A DNA stretch of 64,000 nt from Lawsonia intracellularis PHE/MN1-00 (GCF_000055945.1 NC_008011.1:558001-622000); one strand, 5' to 3'. Shown: positions 23,215 through 33,276, numbered from the stretch's first letter. The notes: generated from the letters alone by a model not told the origin. Numbers and translations: made by a program.

Positions 23215-25965
23215 ATGGAACATCCAGAGGTGGCCTTCTCACTTGCAGCTATGCAAGTTATTCGTCGTAATGGCGATATTGTATCCTTCAAATCTGAAAA
23301 AATAGCAGCTGCATTAACAAAAGCATTTATTGCAGTTAAAGGTGAACAAAGTCCATTATCTTCTAGCCTTCGTGATGTAGTTACACATCTGACTGAAACT
23401 GTTATTAGTGCACTCACACATCGCTTTCCAGATGGAGGCTCTATACATATTGAAGATATACAAGATCAAGTAGAACGTGCCCTAATGCAGTCTGGAGAAC
23501 ACGATGTAGCACGAGCTTATGTTTTGTATAGAGAAAAACGTGCAGCTATGCGTAATACATCAGAAAAAAAAGCTGTATTGCATCTAGTAGATAAAGGCGA
23601 GAAAAAAGTTCTAGACCACACATGGTTAATGAATATATGCCATGTAGCTTGCAAAAATCTAACCAGTGTTTCTTCAATCTCTATATTTAATAATACATTA
23701 AAAAGTTTATATGATGGTATGTCTCTAGCAGATGTATATAGCTCTCTAATCCTCTCTGCACGCACAATGATTGAGTATGAACCAGAATATAATAAAGTAA
23801 CCGCAAGATTGTTACGCCTTAGCTTAGCATATGAAGTTCTTGATCAATCCACAGAATTAATGGATTTACATCAACTTAAGATAGCAACAATCTCATATTT
23901 CCCTAAATTCATTGAGCTTGGAATAAATGCTGGTTTATTAGATCCTCGCCTTTCTACATTTAACTATTCTTATCTTGCTCAAGCATTAGTCCCGGAACGT
24001 GACGAACTTTTTGGATATATAGGAATTCAAACTCTTTATGATCGATATTTTCTACATATCAAAAAACGTCGTATAGAACTCCCACAACTCTTTTTTATGC
24101 GTGTAGCTATGGGACTAGCTTTAAATGAAAAAAAGAAAGAAGATAAAGCAATCGAGTTTTATAATTTACTATCAAACTTTGATTTTATGTCTTCAACACC
24201 AACACTCTTTAATAGCGGAACTATACGCCCACAGCTTTCCTCATGTTTTCTTACAACTATCAATGATGACTTAGAAAATATCTTTCAATCTATAAAAGAA
24301 AATGCATTACTACAAAAATATGCTGGTGGAATCGGAAATGATTGGACACCTGTAAGAGCTTTAGGCAGTCCTATAAAAGGAACAAATGGCCAAAGCCAAG
24401 GGGTTATTCCCTTCATGAAGGTTGCTAATGATACAGCCTTAGCTGTAAATCAAGGAGGTAAGCGTAAAGGAGCTGTATGTGCTTACTTAGAAACTTGGCA
24501 TTTAGATATAGAAGATTTTCTTGATTTACGTAAAAATACAGGAGATGATCGACGACGTACTCATGATATGAATACTGCTAATTGGGTACCAGATCTCTTC
24601 ATGAAACGAGTCCTAGAAAATAGTGATTGGACGCTTTTTTCTCCTAATGATGTTCCAGAATTACATGAAAAGTTTGGGTTGGAATTTGAAAAATTTTATA
24701 CTCATTATGAAGCAAAAACCCTTACTGGTGAAATAACATTATTTAAAAAAGTCTCTGCAGTACAACTATGGCGTAAGATGTTAACTATGTTGTTTGAAAC
24801 AGGACATCCATGGATTACATTCAAGGATGCCTGTAATCTTCGTTCGCCACAGCAACATATAGGGGTTATCCATAGCTCTAATTTGTGTACGGAGATTACC
24901 CTAAATACATCTAAAGAAGAAATTGCTGTATGCAACCTAGGATCAATTAACTTATCATCTCATTTAATTAATGGAGAAGTTGATCAAAACAAACTATCAC
25001 AAACGATCGCCACTGCTCTACGAATGTTAGATAATGTTATTGATATAAATTACTACAATTCTCCTAAAGCCTCCTATGCCAATCTTCAACATCGCCCTAT
25101 TGGTATAGGAATTATGGGATTTGCTGACTGTCTATATAAACTAGGTATACCTTATGCTTCTCATCAAGCTGTTGAGTTTGCAGATCGATCTATGGAAATA
25201 GTTTGTTATTACACATATTGGGCATCTACAGAGTTAGCAAAAGAACGTGGTGCATATAGCACATTCCCTGGAAGTCTATGGGATCGTAAAATTTTACCTC
25301 TTGACTCTCTGGATCTTCTCCTTAAAGAACGAGGTGGATTTCTTGAGGTTGATCGGTCTTCACGGTTAGATTGGGATGCTCTAAAGGATCGTATAGCTAA
25401 ATATGGTATGAGAAACTCCAACTGTGTCTCTCTTGCGCCAACAGCTACAATTTCAAACATTATAGGTGTATCACAAGGTATTGAACCAGCATATCAAAAC
25501 CTTTATGTTAAATCAAATATGTCTGGAGAATTTACCATTGTAAACGAATACTTAGTTAATGATCTAAAGAAACTTAACCTCTGGGATGAAGCAATGGTAG
25601 CTGATTTAAAATATTTTGATGGATCTGTGGCTTATATTGATCGAGTTCCAGACTCACTGAAAAAACTCTATGCCACTGCTTTTGAAATTGATCCTGTATG
25701 GTTAATTGAAGCTGCATCTCGAAGACAAAAATGGATTGATCAAGCTCAATCTCTAAACTTATACCTAGATACTCCTTCTGGGAAAAAAATGGATGAAATA
25801 TACAAACTTGCTTGGTTACGAGGATTAAAAACAACTTACTATTTACGTTCATTAGGAGCTAGTCAAGTTGAAAAAGTAGGAACAAACTCGCAATCTGTAT
25901 TAAAGAAAGATACAGTCTTACGAGCATGCTCTATTGATGATCCCGAATGTGAGGCCTGTCAATGA
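23215..25965 (+). CDS. nrdA: Ribonucleotide reductase alpha subunit (class I)
   Basis: Reduces ribonucleoside diphosphates to deoxy forms with NrdB. Residues about 14-105 are an ATP-cone (QVIRRNGDIVSFKSEKIAAA), the allosteric activity domain. Active-site motifs include SSCFLTT, NLCTEI (Asn, Cys, Glu) and the partner cysteine in AVCNLGSINLS, and the C-terminal tail ends CSIDDPECEACQ with the thiol pair. At 916 residues it is longer than the 760 of E. coli; the extra length is an N-terminal linker of about 90 residues between cone and core, which might be a degenerate second cone. Its TGA overlaps the nrdB ATG by four bases. Confidence 0.95.
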   Translation: MEHPEVAFSLAAMQVIRRNGDIVSFKSEKIAAALTKAFIAVKGEQSPLSSSLRDVVTHLTETVISALTHRFPDGGSIHIEDIQDQVERALMQSGEHDVARAYVLYREKRAAMRNTSEKKAVLHLVDKGEKKVLDHTWLMNICHVACKNLTSVSSISIFNNTLKSLYDGMSLADVYSSLILSARTMIEYEPEYNKVTARLLRLSLAYEVLDQSTELMDLHQLKIATISYFPKFIELGINAGLLDPRLSTFNYSYLAQALVPERDELFGYIGIQTLYDRYFLHIKKRRIELPQLFFMRVAMGLALNEKKKEDKAIEFYNLLSNFDFMSSTPTLFNSGTIRPQLSSCFLTTINDDLENIFQSIKENALLQKYAGGIGNDWTPVRALGSPIKGTNGQSQGVIPFMKVANDTALAVNQGGKRKGAVCAYLETWHLDIEDFLDLRKNTGDDRRRTHDMNTANWVPDLFMKRVLENSDWTLFSPNDVPELHEKFGLEFEKFYTHYEAKTLTGEITLFKKVSAVQLWRKMLTMLFETGHPWITFKDACNLRSPQQHIGVIHSSNLCTEITLNTSKEEIAVCNLGSINLSSHLINGEVDQNKLSQTIATALRMLDNVIDINYYNSPKASYANLQHRPIGIGIMGFADCLYKLGIPYASHQAVEFADRSMEIVCYYTYWASTELAKERGAYSTFPGSLWDRKILPLDSLDLLLKERGGFLEVDRSSRLDWDALKDRIAKYGMRNSNCVSLAPTATISNIIGVSQGIEPAYQNLYVKSNMSGEFTIVNEYLVNDLKKLNLWDEAMVADLKYFDGSVAYIDRVPDSLKKLYATAFEIDPVWLIEAASRRQKWIDQAQSLNLYLDTPSGKKMDEIYKLAWLRGLKTTYYLRSLGASQVEKVGTNSQSVLKKDTVLRACSIDDPECEACQ

Positions 25966-27107
25966 GTACATTAAAAAAAACCAACTCTTTAAACTGGGAT
26001 ACTCATAATTCTATAGAAACTAATACTGGTATCTCACACCCTCAAGATGGGGTAAACTCTCTTAGAAAAATTTCAGAAAGTTTACAAGATAGTGTTACAC
26101 TACCTATGCCTGTTAATGCCTCTGACAAACGTATCGTTAATGGGAAAACGGATATTAACCAACTTCTTCCATTTAGATATCCATGGGCTTGGGATTTCTT
26201 TCTTAAAGCTAACCAAAACCATTGGACTCCACTTGAAATTAGTATGTCACAAGACGTTTATGACTATAATCATACACTTACAACAAATGAACGTCATGTT
26301 TTTGACAATGTCTTAGCTTATTTAACGACATCTGACATTCTTGCTATGCGTAATATTGGATTAGCTGTTATGGAAAAAATGACTGCTCCAGAATTACAGA
26401 TATACCAAGCACGACAAGTTTATGAAGAAGCTTTACATACCTGGACATACCAACATTGTATTGAAAGTTTAGGGCTAGAACAATCAGAAATATATAACCG
26501 CTATAGAGTAGTTCCAGAAATTTATGGGAAAATACTTCTATCCAATAAAAGATTAGAACAAGTTTTACGTTCTGATATAAATTTATCAGATAAAGATAAT
26601 TTACATGAATTCATAATGTCTTACATCTTTTTTGCAGCTATTTTCGAAGGATGCTGGTTTTATAATGGATTTTCTCCTATTTTCTCTTTACAGCGTAGAG
26701 GATTAATGAAAGGAACTGCTGAACAATTTCAATATATCCTACGAGATGAAGTTTTACACTGTACATTTGGTATAACTGTTATAAAAGGATTAATAGAAGA
26801 AGAAAACATAACACTTGATCCTACGGCTGTACGCCAGTTATGGGACGAAGTTGAAGCAGCAGAAATAGCTTATGCTAATTATATTTTACATGAACCTATT
26901 ATTGGGTATAATGCAGATTTACATATAGGACAATTTCGCTTTATTGCTAATCGTAGATCTCGACAATTAGGTATGAAAGAACCATTCCCTGGAGCAAAAA
27001 ATGTATTACCATGGTTAGATGAGCAGTCAAATCTTAGAAAAGAAAAAAACTTTTTTGAAACACGGGTTACTGAGTATCAAACTGGTGGTGGACTAAAATG
27101 GGATTAA
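25962..27107 (+). CDS. nrdB: Ribonucleotide reductase beta subunit
   Basis: Holds the metal-radical cofactor that starts catalysis in NrdA. The di-metal ligands are visible: Asp in TTSDIL, Glu and His in YEEALHTW, Glu in FEGCWFY, Glu and His in RDEVLHC. A Tyr lies four residues after the first His (HTWTY), at the position of the E. coli radical Tyr122, so it should be a tyrosyl-radical enzyme. The overall style (QARQVYEEALHTWTYQHC) is close to the chlamydial class Ic group, but that group has Phe at this site. The N-terminal 40 residues are polar and variable. It is coupled to nrdA by an ATGA overlap, and the two form an operon. Confidence 0.93.
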   Translation: MSTLKKTNSLNWDTHNSIETNTGISHPQDGVNSLRKISESLQDSVTLPMPVNASDKRIVNGKTDINQLLPFRYPWAWDFFLKANQNHWTPLEISMSQDVYDYNHTLTTNERHVFDNVLAYLTTSDILAMRNIGLAVMEKMTAPELQIYQARQVYEEALHTWTYQHCIESLGLEQSEIYNRYRVVPEIYGKILLSNKRLEQVLRSDINLSDKDNLHEFIMSYIFFAAIFEGCWFYNGFSPIFSLQRRGLMKGTAEQFQYILRDEVLHCTFGITVIKGLIEEENITLDPTAVRQLWDEVEAAEIAYANYILHEPIIGYNADLHIGQFRFIANRRSRQLGMKEPFPGAKNVLPWLDEQSNLRKEKNFFETRVTEYQTGGGLKWD

Positions 27108-27483
27108 TACATTCAAATAGACAAAAAAAGATTAAATAGAGATTACGATTATTGTTGTCAGACTAAATAAAGTATTCTTCATTGAATCTAATTTATATTC
27201 TACTCAAATAACAACCTCATAGTATTCTATTAAGCGCTAGTAGTTAGAAGTAATAAATTTTATCCTCTTAACTTAAAAAGTAAGATCTTTTATTTTAAAA
27301 AATTTTTGCCTAAAAAACAAGATATAAGAAGAGCTATACTACTAATTAGTAGTATACAACTCTGATACACTTTAAAATTACTATCATAATACCATTACAG
27401 AGTAATTACCCTTATAAGTGTAATCAACACATAGCCCCCAAAATATATAAAAATATTACAAACTATAAACTTAACAAAACTTT
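27108..27483. other. Intergenic, 376 bases, convergent
   Basis: Between the ends of nrdB (plus) and the amidohydrolase gene (minus). It contains a perfect 22-base palindrome at 27335-27356, listed separately. Otherwise AT-rich and empty. Confidence 0.5.
27335..27356. repeat. Perfect 22-base palindrome between convergent genes
   Basis: TATACTACTAA followed at once by TTAGTAGTATA. With no loop and no adjacent T run, it is more like a binding site or a cruciform than a classic terminator. Confidence 0.6.
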
Positions 27484-28809
27484 TTACAACAATTGTAACT
27501 TTTCTTTTACCCAATGGCTCACTTTTTTCATCTCATTAGATAAGCTATCATAATCAAAGCGTGTGAATGTACCATTATAATATAAAATTTCACCTTCAAC
27601 CATAGTAAGAAAAACTTCCATTCCTGTAGTAGCATAAATAAGATGAGAAATTGGGTTAAACATTGGTTGAAGATTAGGCATACTCATGTCTAAAGCAATA
27701 AGATCTGCAGGATGTCCAGGTGCAAGGACACCTAATTTAGGTTGATGTATAGCTGCAGCACCACCTAATGTAGCCATATCTAGAACAGTTTGTGCAAAAA
27801 GAGCTGTTGGATTATTCCAATAGACTTTGTGTAGTAGTGCGCAACGTCCCATCTCCATAAACATATTAAGACAATTATTACTAGCAGCCCCATCTGTACC
27901 AAGGCCTACAGAAAGATTACGTTTTATCATTTCAGGGATGGGAGATACACCTGAAGCAAGCTTCATATTAGAAGAAGGATTGTGAGAAATCACACATCCA
28001 TGTTCAGCAAGACAAGTTAACTCTTCAAGATTAACATCTACAACATGAGCTAATGTCGTACGTGGAGTGAGTATTCCTAAGTCACGACAATAAGAAACAG
28101 GACGTAATCCATATTTTTGCAAACATATTTGTGTTTCTGTAGTTGTTTCTGAAAGATGGATATGTAAAGGTAAACTACACTCTTCAGCAACTTCAATACA
28201 TTGTGATAATACTTGAGGCGTTGTTGTATAGACAGAGTGAGGATTTACTACAACATTTATACGTGTATTATCAGAATAGAGTTCTGCCATTTTCTTAGTA
28301 TGCTCTAAAGCTGTCTTTGCTGTATCACATGAAACTGACGGAAAAACAAAAATGCTCTCTCCACCTGTACATCGAATTCCTGCTTTGATTGCAGCTTCAA
28401 AAACAACATCTTCAAAAAAGTACATATCTAAACAAGCTGTTGTGCCTGTCCGCAACATTTCAGCATATCCTAATAAACTACTCCAGCGTACAGTTTCCGG
28501 AGTTAAATGACGTTCTATAGGAAAGATATATGATTTTAACCACTCCATAAGAGGTAAATCATCTGCTAATCCACGAAAAAATGTCATAGCAACATGTGTA
28601 TGTGCATTAATTAAACCTGGCATAACAAGCATATTACAAAGATCTAAGGTTTCTTTTGCATCCCAAAAAGAACAAATTTCTTCTTTTGGACCCAATGCAA
28701 CAATATTTCCAGAAGTAATAGCTAGTGAACCATTGTAAAGAATAACACGTTCTTTATTTTGAGTTACAATACAATGAGCATGTATTATTGTATCACATAA
28801 TTGAGCCAT
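27484..28809 (-). CDS. mtaD: 5-methylthioadenosine/S-adenosylhomocysteine deaminase family amidohydrolase
   Basis: A cytoplasmic amidohydrolase, 441 residues, of the TrzA/AtzA group, most like MTA/SAH deaminases that release ammonia from these adenosine derivatives in the methionine cycle. The TIM-barrel metal motifs are present: HTHVAMTFFRG, LHIHLSET, LAHVVDV and GTDGAASNN (Asp). N-terminal HCIVTQ and C-terminal LGVLAPGHPADLIALD form the family's small beta domain. The start is the ATG at 28809. Substrate is assigned by family resemblance; a guanine- or 5'-deoxyadenosine-type deaminase cannot be excluded. It stands alone, convergent with nrdB. Confidence 0.85.
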   Translation of the reverse strand: MAQLCDTIIHAHCIVTQNKERVILYNGSLAITSGNIVALGPKEEICSFWDAKETLDLCNMLVMPGLINAHTHVAMTFFRGLADDLPLMEWLKSYIFPIERHLTPETVRWSSLLGYAEMLRTGTTACLDMYFFEDVVFEAAIKAGIRCTGGESIFVFPSVSCDTAKTALEHTKKMAELYSDNTRINVVVNPHSVYTTTPQVLSQCIEVAEECSLPLHIHLSETTTETQICLQKYGLRPVSYCRDLGILTPRTTLAHVVDVNLEELTCLAEHGCVISHNPSSNMKLASGVSPIPEMIKRNLSVGLGTDGAASNNCLNMFMEMGRCALLHKVYWNNPTALFAQTVLDMATLGGAAAIHQPKLGVLAPGHPADLIALDMSMPNLQPMFNPISHLIYATTGMEVFLTMVEGEILYYNGTFTRFDYDSLSNEMKKVSHWVKEKLQLL

Positions 28810-29221
28810 TTCATATCCTTAATAAGAAAAAACTCACACTGAATAGCCTATTGTATAAATGAGTAAGAAAGGTATTCTATTATCTAATAATATCTTCTTC
28901 ATATAACTACTCTTGTCAGTTTTAATTTATTAATAACTAAAAAGTATTTTAATAGATAGATAATAAGATTATATCATTCATTAGCCTATATCCATTACTT
29001 CTTTATATATAAAGAAATCTATTGGCTACTCTATCAAACTATGTAAAATAATTAATTAAGTGATTATATCCTTTACGTTACTATCATATTATATTAATAA
29101 CTCTTTCAAAGAAAAAATACCTTACCCGGTATGGTAATTTTCCTCCAGTTAACCAATAGTAACTATATGTCTACTATAATACAACTTAATCCCAACTAAA
29201 AATCTTGTTTGGAATAACAGA
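28810..29221. other. Intergenic, 412 bases, divergent
   Basis: Divergent promoter region of mtaD and the MBOAT gene. It holds an inverted repeat at 28982-29028 (listed). Other short symmetric bits such as ATACC-GGTAT near 29118-29134 are too small to interpret. Confidence 0.5.
28982..29028. repeat. Nested inverted repeat between divergent genes
   Basis: An 18-base perfect palindrome TTCTTTATATATAAAGAA (28999-29016) is nested within outer arms TAGCC (28982-28986) and GGCTA (29024-29028). It could be an operator shared by the divergent genes; no protein is implied by the sequence. Confidence 0.4.
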
Positions 29222-30658
29222 ATGAATTTTGTTACACTTGAATTTTGTATCTTTTTTCCTATTGTACTATTCATACTATACCTCTCTTGTTACCATCTTG
29301 GAATATATAAAGGAGCACTTCTTGCTGGTAATATATTCTTCTATGCTTATGCAGGATTAACCTTTTTACCTCTTCTTTTTACTGTTATTATTCTTAACTG
29401 GTGTACTGGCAAATTTCTTTTTTCTTCTAAAACAACTTGTTCCAAAAAAATTATCATTACTATCAATATAATTCTCCACATTCTCATACTTGCTTTTTTC
29501 AAGTATTATGAATTTATTATCCTGTCTCTTGAGTCAATCTTTTCACTGGGAAGATCAATACCTATTACCTTACCTATGATAGATATTTTCTTTCCTGTAG
29601 GATTATCATTTTATACATTTCAAGGTCTTTCTTACTCTATCGATCAATACCGTAATCCAACGTCCCACCCAGAATCTTTTATTAATGTGAGTCTTTTTAT
29701 ATCTTTTTTCCCTACAATATTAGCTGGTCCTATTATGAGAGGGCATCAATTTTTCCCCCAGCTAGGAAAGTGTAACTATATATCAGATGAACTTATAACA
29801 GGCTTTGCTTTAATTCTTAGCGGTCTTTTTAAAAAAGTAGTTCTTGCAAGCTATCTGTCAGAGCACATTGTCCGTGATGTATTTCAATCACCAGGCATCT
29901 ATTCTTCATGGACAATTCTTACAGCTGTCTATGGTTACTCCATCCAAATTTTTTGTGACTTTTCAGGATATTCAGATTTAGCTATTGGAATTGGAGCACT
30001 TATGGGTTATCGTATTCCTCAAAATTTTAATGCACCATACCTAGCGTACAATTTACAAATTTTTTGGCATCGTTGGCATATAACACTCTCACAGTGGCTA
30101 AAAGACTATCTTTATATCCCACTAGGTGGAAATAAAAAAGGAAATCGTTACATTAACCTTATCATCACAATGTTTATTGGCGGTCTTTGGCATGGTTCCC
30201 ATCTTCGTTTTCTTATTTGGGGATTTTTACATGGCATTGGACTTGCTTTAGTCCATTTTATAAAAACTGTATGTGCTTCACAGACAAATGTTCAATACCT
30301 ACTTAACATTCCCTTTATAAAAACAATACACTATATTATTAGTTGGGCTCTTACATTCCATTTTGTGTCTTTTCTTTGGATATTTTTTCGAGCTGAAGAT
30401 GTCCCTTGTGCTTTGGAAATTATAAAACGTATTATTATTTTTGGACAAGAAGGAGAGGGTTTTCCAATTCTTGTTATTCCTGTCATTTTAACAGGCTTAT
30501 TAATACAGGTTGTTGGTCCTTATATTTTAACTAGCTTTACTAAATTCCAAAAACGACTGCATTGGATTATCCAGACTTTTGTTCTTGCTTTCATTGCAGG
30601 TATTATTCTTAAAATGGGACCTGATGGCATTATGCCTTTTATTTACTTCCAATTCTAA
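29222..30658 (+). CDS. MBOAT O-acyltransferase (AlgI-like)
   Basis: A 478-residue polytopic membrane protein of the MBOAT family that passes acyl groups, usually acetyl, across the membrane to a glycan or other acceptor. Family markers include PVGLSFYTFQGLSYSIDQYR, FPTILAGPIMRG, DFSGYSDLAIG and the catalytic His segment GGLWHGSHLRFLIWGFLHG. Length and topology match AlgI/PatA-type proteins. The ATG at 29222 starts with a hydrophobic segment. The next gene begins eight bases after the stop and encodes an SGNH hydrolase, the normal partner of such acyltransferases, so the two probably form an acetylation machine for a surface glycan. Confidence 0.9.
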   Translation: MNFVTLEFCIFFPIVLFILYLSCYHLGIYKGALLAGNIFFYAYAGLTFLPLLFTVIILNWCTGKFLFSSKTTCSKKIIITINIILHILILAFFKYYEFIILSLESIFSLGRSIPITLPMIDIFFPVGLSFYTFQGLSYSIDQYRNPTSHPESFINVSLFISFFPTILAGPIMRGHQFFPQLGKCNYISDELITGFALILSGLFKKVVLASYLSEHIVRDVFQSPGIYSSWTILTAVYGYSIQIFCDFSGYSDLAIGIGALMGYRIPQNFNAPYLAYNLQIFWHRWHITLSQWLKDYLYIPLGGNKKGNRYINLIITMFIGGLWHGSHLRFLIWGFLHGIGLALVHFIKTVCASQTNVQYLLNIPFIKTIHYIISWALTFHFVSFLWIFFRAEDVPCALEIIKRIIIFGQEGEGFPILVIPVILTGLLIQVVGPYILTSFTKFQKRLHWIIQTFVLAFIAGIILKMGPDGIMPFIYFQF

Positions 30659-30666
30659 TAAATAGT

Positions 30667-32637
30667 ATGAACAACATGGTTAAACAAAAAAAGATTACAT
30701 CAACACAATTAACACCATCACGTAGTATTATTATCTACATTGTTACTCTATTTATTCTGTTATTGTTAGATACAGGACGAGTAATTCCAATACTAAACCG
30801 TCTTAGCAGTGACTTCCCTTCAATAAGTATTGCTGCTCAATTTATTCAAAAAACAGCTGAGATATCAAAACTAACAGAACTTTCAGCATTTGAATCAACG
30901 ATTATAAAACAAGTTTCTTTAAATACAGTCATAGGAGAAATCCCTGTTCATAACTCATATCCTCAACAAGAGAAAGGAGAAGAGGATACTTCTCACTCAC
31001 ACCCTGAAAAGTTTGAAGAAGCATGTAAGATGCAACAAGATGCTGTAATGGATCATACAGAACCTCATCTAACAAATGAACTTTCTCCACCATTAACTTC
31101 TACTCCAAACTTAGAAGGCAATAAGTCAGAAACATTATCTACATCACCTATAAATACTATAGATCAGTCTATCCCTACTAATAATAACAATACAATACTT
31201 ATCATAGGCGACTCTATGATAAATGAAGGACTTGGACCAGTTCTACAAAAAACGTTACATAATCAGTACCCATTTAAAGTTATCCGTGAAGGAAAATATT
31301 CAACTGGACTTTCACGACCAGATTATTTTAATTGGCCAGAACGTCTGACTTTTTTAGTAAACAAACATCACCCTAAACTCATTATTCTCTGTTTAGGTGC
31401 AAACGATGCTCAAGATATTTTTGATGATAAAAATCATAGATACCATCCTGGCAGTCAAGAATGGAAAAAAATTTATACCAATAGAGCAAAACATCTTTTA
31501 AACATAGCAACATCACAAGGAGCTTATGTAATTTGGGCTGGATTACCAATTATGGGTAAAGTACCATATGCAACACGCATACAGTATGTAAGTGAATGTC
31601 AAAAAAAAGCTTGTGATGAGACAGTAAATACACAATTTATAGATACACAGTCTGTTTTAGCTACTCCTCAGGGCAAGTATACTACATACACGCAAGAGTC
31701 AAACAAACATATTCGACTAAGAGCTAAAGACAAAATTCATGTAACAGAAGCAGGAGGTAGACTTCTTATGAATCACCTCATGCCATATATAAAACAATCT
31801 TTGGAGACTATAACAGTAAATAATACAAAAGATAATAAACAAGATCTTTATACCTCAAATGCAGAGAACGATATAGTTATTTATATTCCTTCATCAATTC
31901 AGCAAGCATCTATACCATGCTCAGTATTTATTCCTCAAAACAAAAGTCAAGAAAAATACCCTGTATTACTGCTATTACATGGTGTAGGATGTACAAATGA
32001 AATTTGGAAACAAATGACTGGAGATCTCCTGCAACAACTTGCAACTTTTCATAGTATTGTCATTATTGCACCAGATGGAGGTAAAAATAGTTGGTATGTA
32101 GATAGCCCTCTTATTCAAACAAGTCAAATTGAGTCATTTATTATAAATGAACTTAAACCAACAATGCTTGAACAGCTACCTATTATAGATAAATGGAGTA
32201 TAGCAGGAATCTCTATGGGTGGTCATGGTGCTATTACTCTTGGGCTACGTCACCCTATGTTATATACTTCAATGAGTGCTATTAATGGTGTCCTTAACCT
32301 TATGGTACATCCTCATGAATGGGGGATAAAAAATGTTCTAGGTGAACTATCTGATTCTCAACAACTATGGGAATCATATTCAGCATATCATCTTATTGAT
32401 AATATCTCAAAAGAAGATGTCCCACCAATGCTAATTAGCATTAATCTAACTGACCCTGCATTAGATGAAAATCGATGTTTTTTCCATAAAGCTACTAAAT
32501 TAAATCTTCCTATACAATATAGTGAAACATCTAGTGATCAATATTGGGATTACTGTCTTTATCAACTCCCTATTCATATAGGTTTTCATGCAAAGAAATT
32601 ACATCATCATAATGAATTATCGCAAAATAATGATTAG
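30667..32637 (+). CDS. SGNH hydrolase fused to an esterase-D-like domain
   Basis: A 656-residue fusion. One N-terminal membrane anchor (SIIIYIVTLFILLLLDTG) is followed by a polar linker, then an SGNH/DUF459-like domain (about residues 176-378) with GDSM, LCLGANDA and the Asp-His pair in DKIHVT. From about residue 415 a second alpha/beta hydrolase domain follows (LLLLHGVGCTNE, then GISMGGHGA with the nucleophile Ser, then TDPALDENR with the acid). The catalytic His of this second family, normally in an HxWxYW block, is replaced by Gln (SSDQYWDYC), so that domain may be inactive. It lies eight bases after the MBOAT gene and is probably cotranscribed. The periplasmic side is likely. Confidence 0.85.
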   Translation: MNNMVKQKKITSTQLTPSRSIIIYIVTLFILLLLDTGRVIPILNRLSSDFPSISIAAQFIQKTAEISKLTELSAFESTIIKQVSLNTVIGEIPVHNSYPQQEKGEEDTSHSHPEKFEEACKMQQDAVMDHTEPHLTNELSPPLTSTPNLEGNKSETLSTSPINTIDQSIPTNNNNTILIIGDSMINEGLGPVLQKTLHNQYPFKVIREGKYSTGLSRPDYFNWPERLTFLVNKHHPKLIILCLGANDAQDIFDDKNHRYHPGSQEWKKIYTNRAKHLLNIATSQGAYVIWAGLPIMGKVPYATRIQYVSECQKKACDETVNTQFIDTQSVLATPQGKYTTYTQESNKHIRLRAKDKIHVTEAGGRLLMNHLMPYIKQSLETITVNNTKDNKQDLYTSNAENDIVIYIPSSIQQASIPCSVFIPQNKSQEKYPVLLLLHGVGCTNEIWKQMTGDLLQQLATFHSIVIIAPDGGKNSWYVDSPLIQTSQIESFIINELKPTMLEQLPIIDKWSIAGISMGGHGAITLGLRHPMLYTSMSAINGVLNLMVHPHEWGIKNVLGELSDSQQLWESYSAYHLIDNISKEDVPPMLISINLTDPALDENRCFFHKATKLNLPIQYSETSSDQYWDYCLYQLPIHIGFHAKKLHHHNELSQNND

Positions 32638-32700
32638 GATATCAAATAATAACTAATTACCCCTAACAATACTAACTACTTGTTCTATATTAACACACCC

Positions 32701-33078
32701 ATGATTAAAGATAAAAAGCTAGTCATTGTTATTCCTTCAGAGTTTCCTGGTGGACTAGCTGCACGATTAAGTCCACATTTTGCTTACTGTGAAACATATA
32801 CACTCACTACTATTAAGAATAATGTAGTTTTACATGTCACAACTAGACCTAATATCATTCAAGAAAGTAATGTAAAAAGAGCAATACAAAATATTGCTGA
32901 GCTACAGACTAATATACTTATTGTTCGAGGCATAGGTCTTCACCCACTTGCTATACTACAACAAAAAGGTATTAAAATTTATTACTCTAAAAACTTACCC
33001 ACAGTTTCTACTGTTCTTTCATCCTTTCTACAAGGAATGCTTATACCCTACAATCAAAGCCCTCATACCTCTTCATAA
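32701..33078 (+). CDS. NifX/NafY-like dinitrogenase cofactor family protein
   Basis: A 125-residue small soluble protein with the fold of the dinitrogenase iron-molybdenum cofactor biosynthesis family: VIVIPSEFPGGLAARLSPHF at the N-terminus, a strand near ETYTL, and ILIVRGIGLHPLAILQQKGI, the family's usual helix-strand-turn. I use ATG 32701; the frame is open to a TTG at 32680. No other nitrogen-fixation gene is near, and these proteins are widespread in non-fixers as metal-cluster carriers, so a nitrogenase role is unlikely. It lies about 60 bases after the fusion hydrolase gene. Its true function is not known. Confidence 0.75.
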   Translation: MIKDKKLVIVIPSEFPGGLAARLSPHFAYCETYTLTTIKNNVVLHVTTRPNIIQESNVKRAIQNIAELQTNILIVRGIGLHPLAILQQKGIKIYYSKNLPTVSTVLSSFLQGMLIPYNQSPHTSS

Positions 33079-33276
33079 CCTTAAAACAACTAGTACTAAT
33101 GATTCACCATAAAAATTTTCTCTATTAACCAATAAAAAAATATCCACTACTTCTTCTTATATTTTTGTATAGTCTAATATACCAAAAATGTAATAGCTTT
33201 CCATATAATGGACATTATGGTAAGATTACAAATAATGCCCTATTCATTTATAGTTTAATCAAGTTGGACTAGTTAT

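Noticed and set aside
25962-27107. Class Ic (Mn/Fe, Phe) NrdB
   Set aside because: Tyr occupies the radical position, so the class Ic signature is absent.
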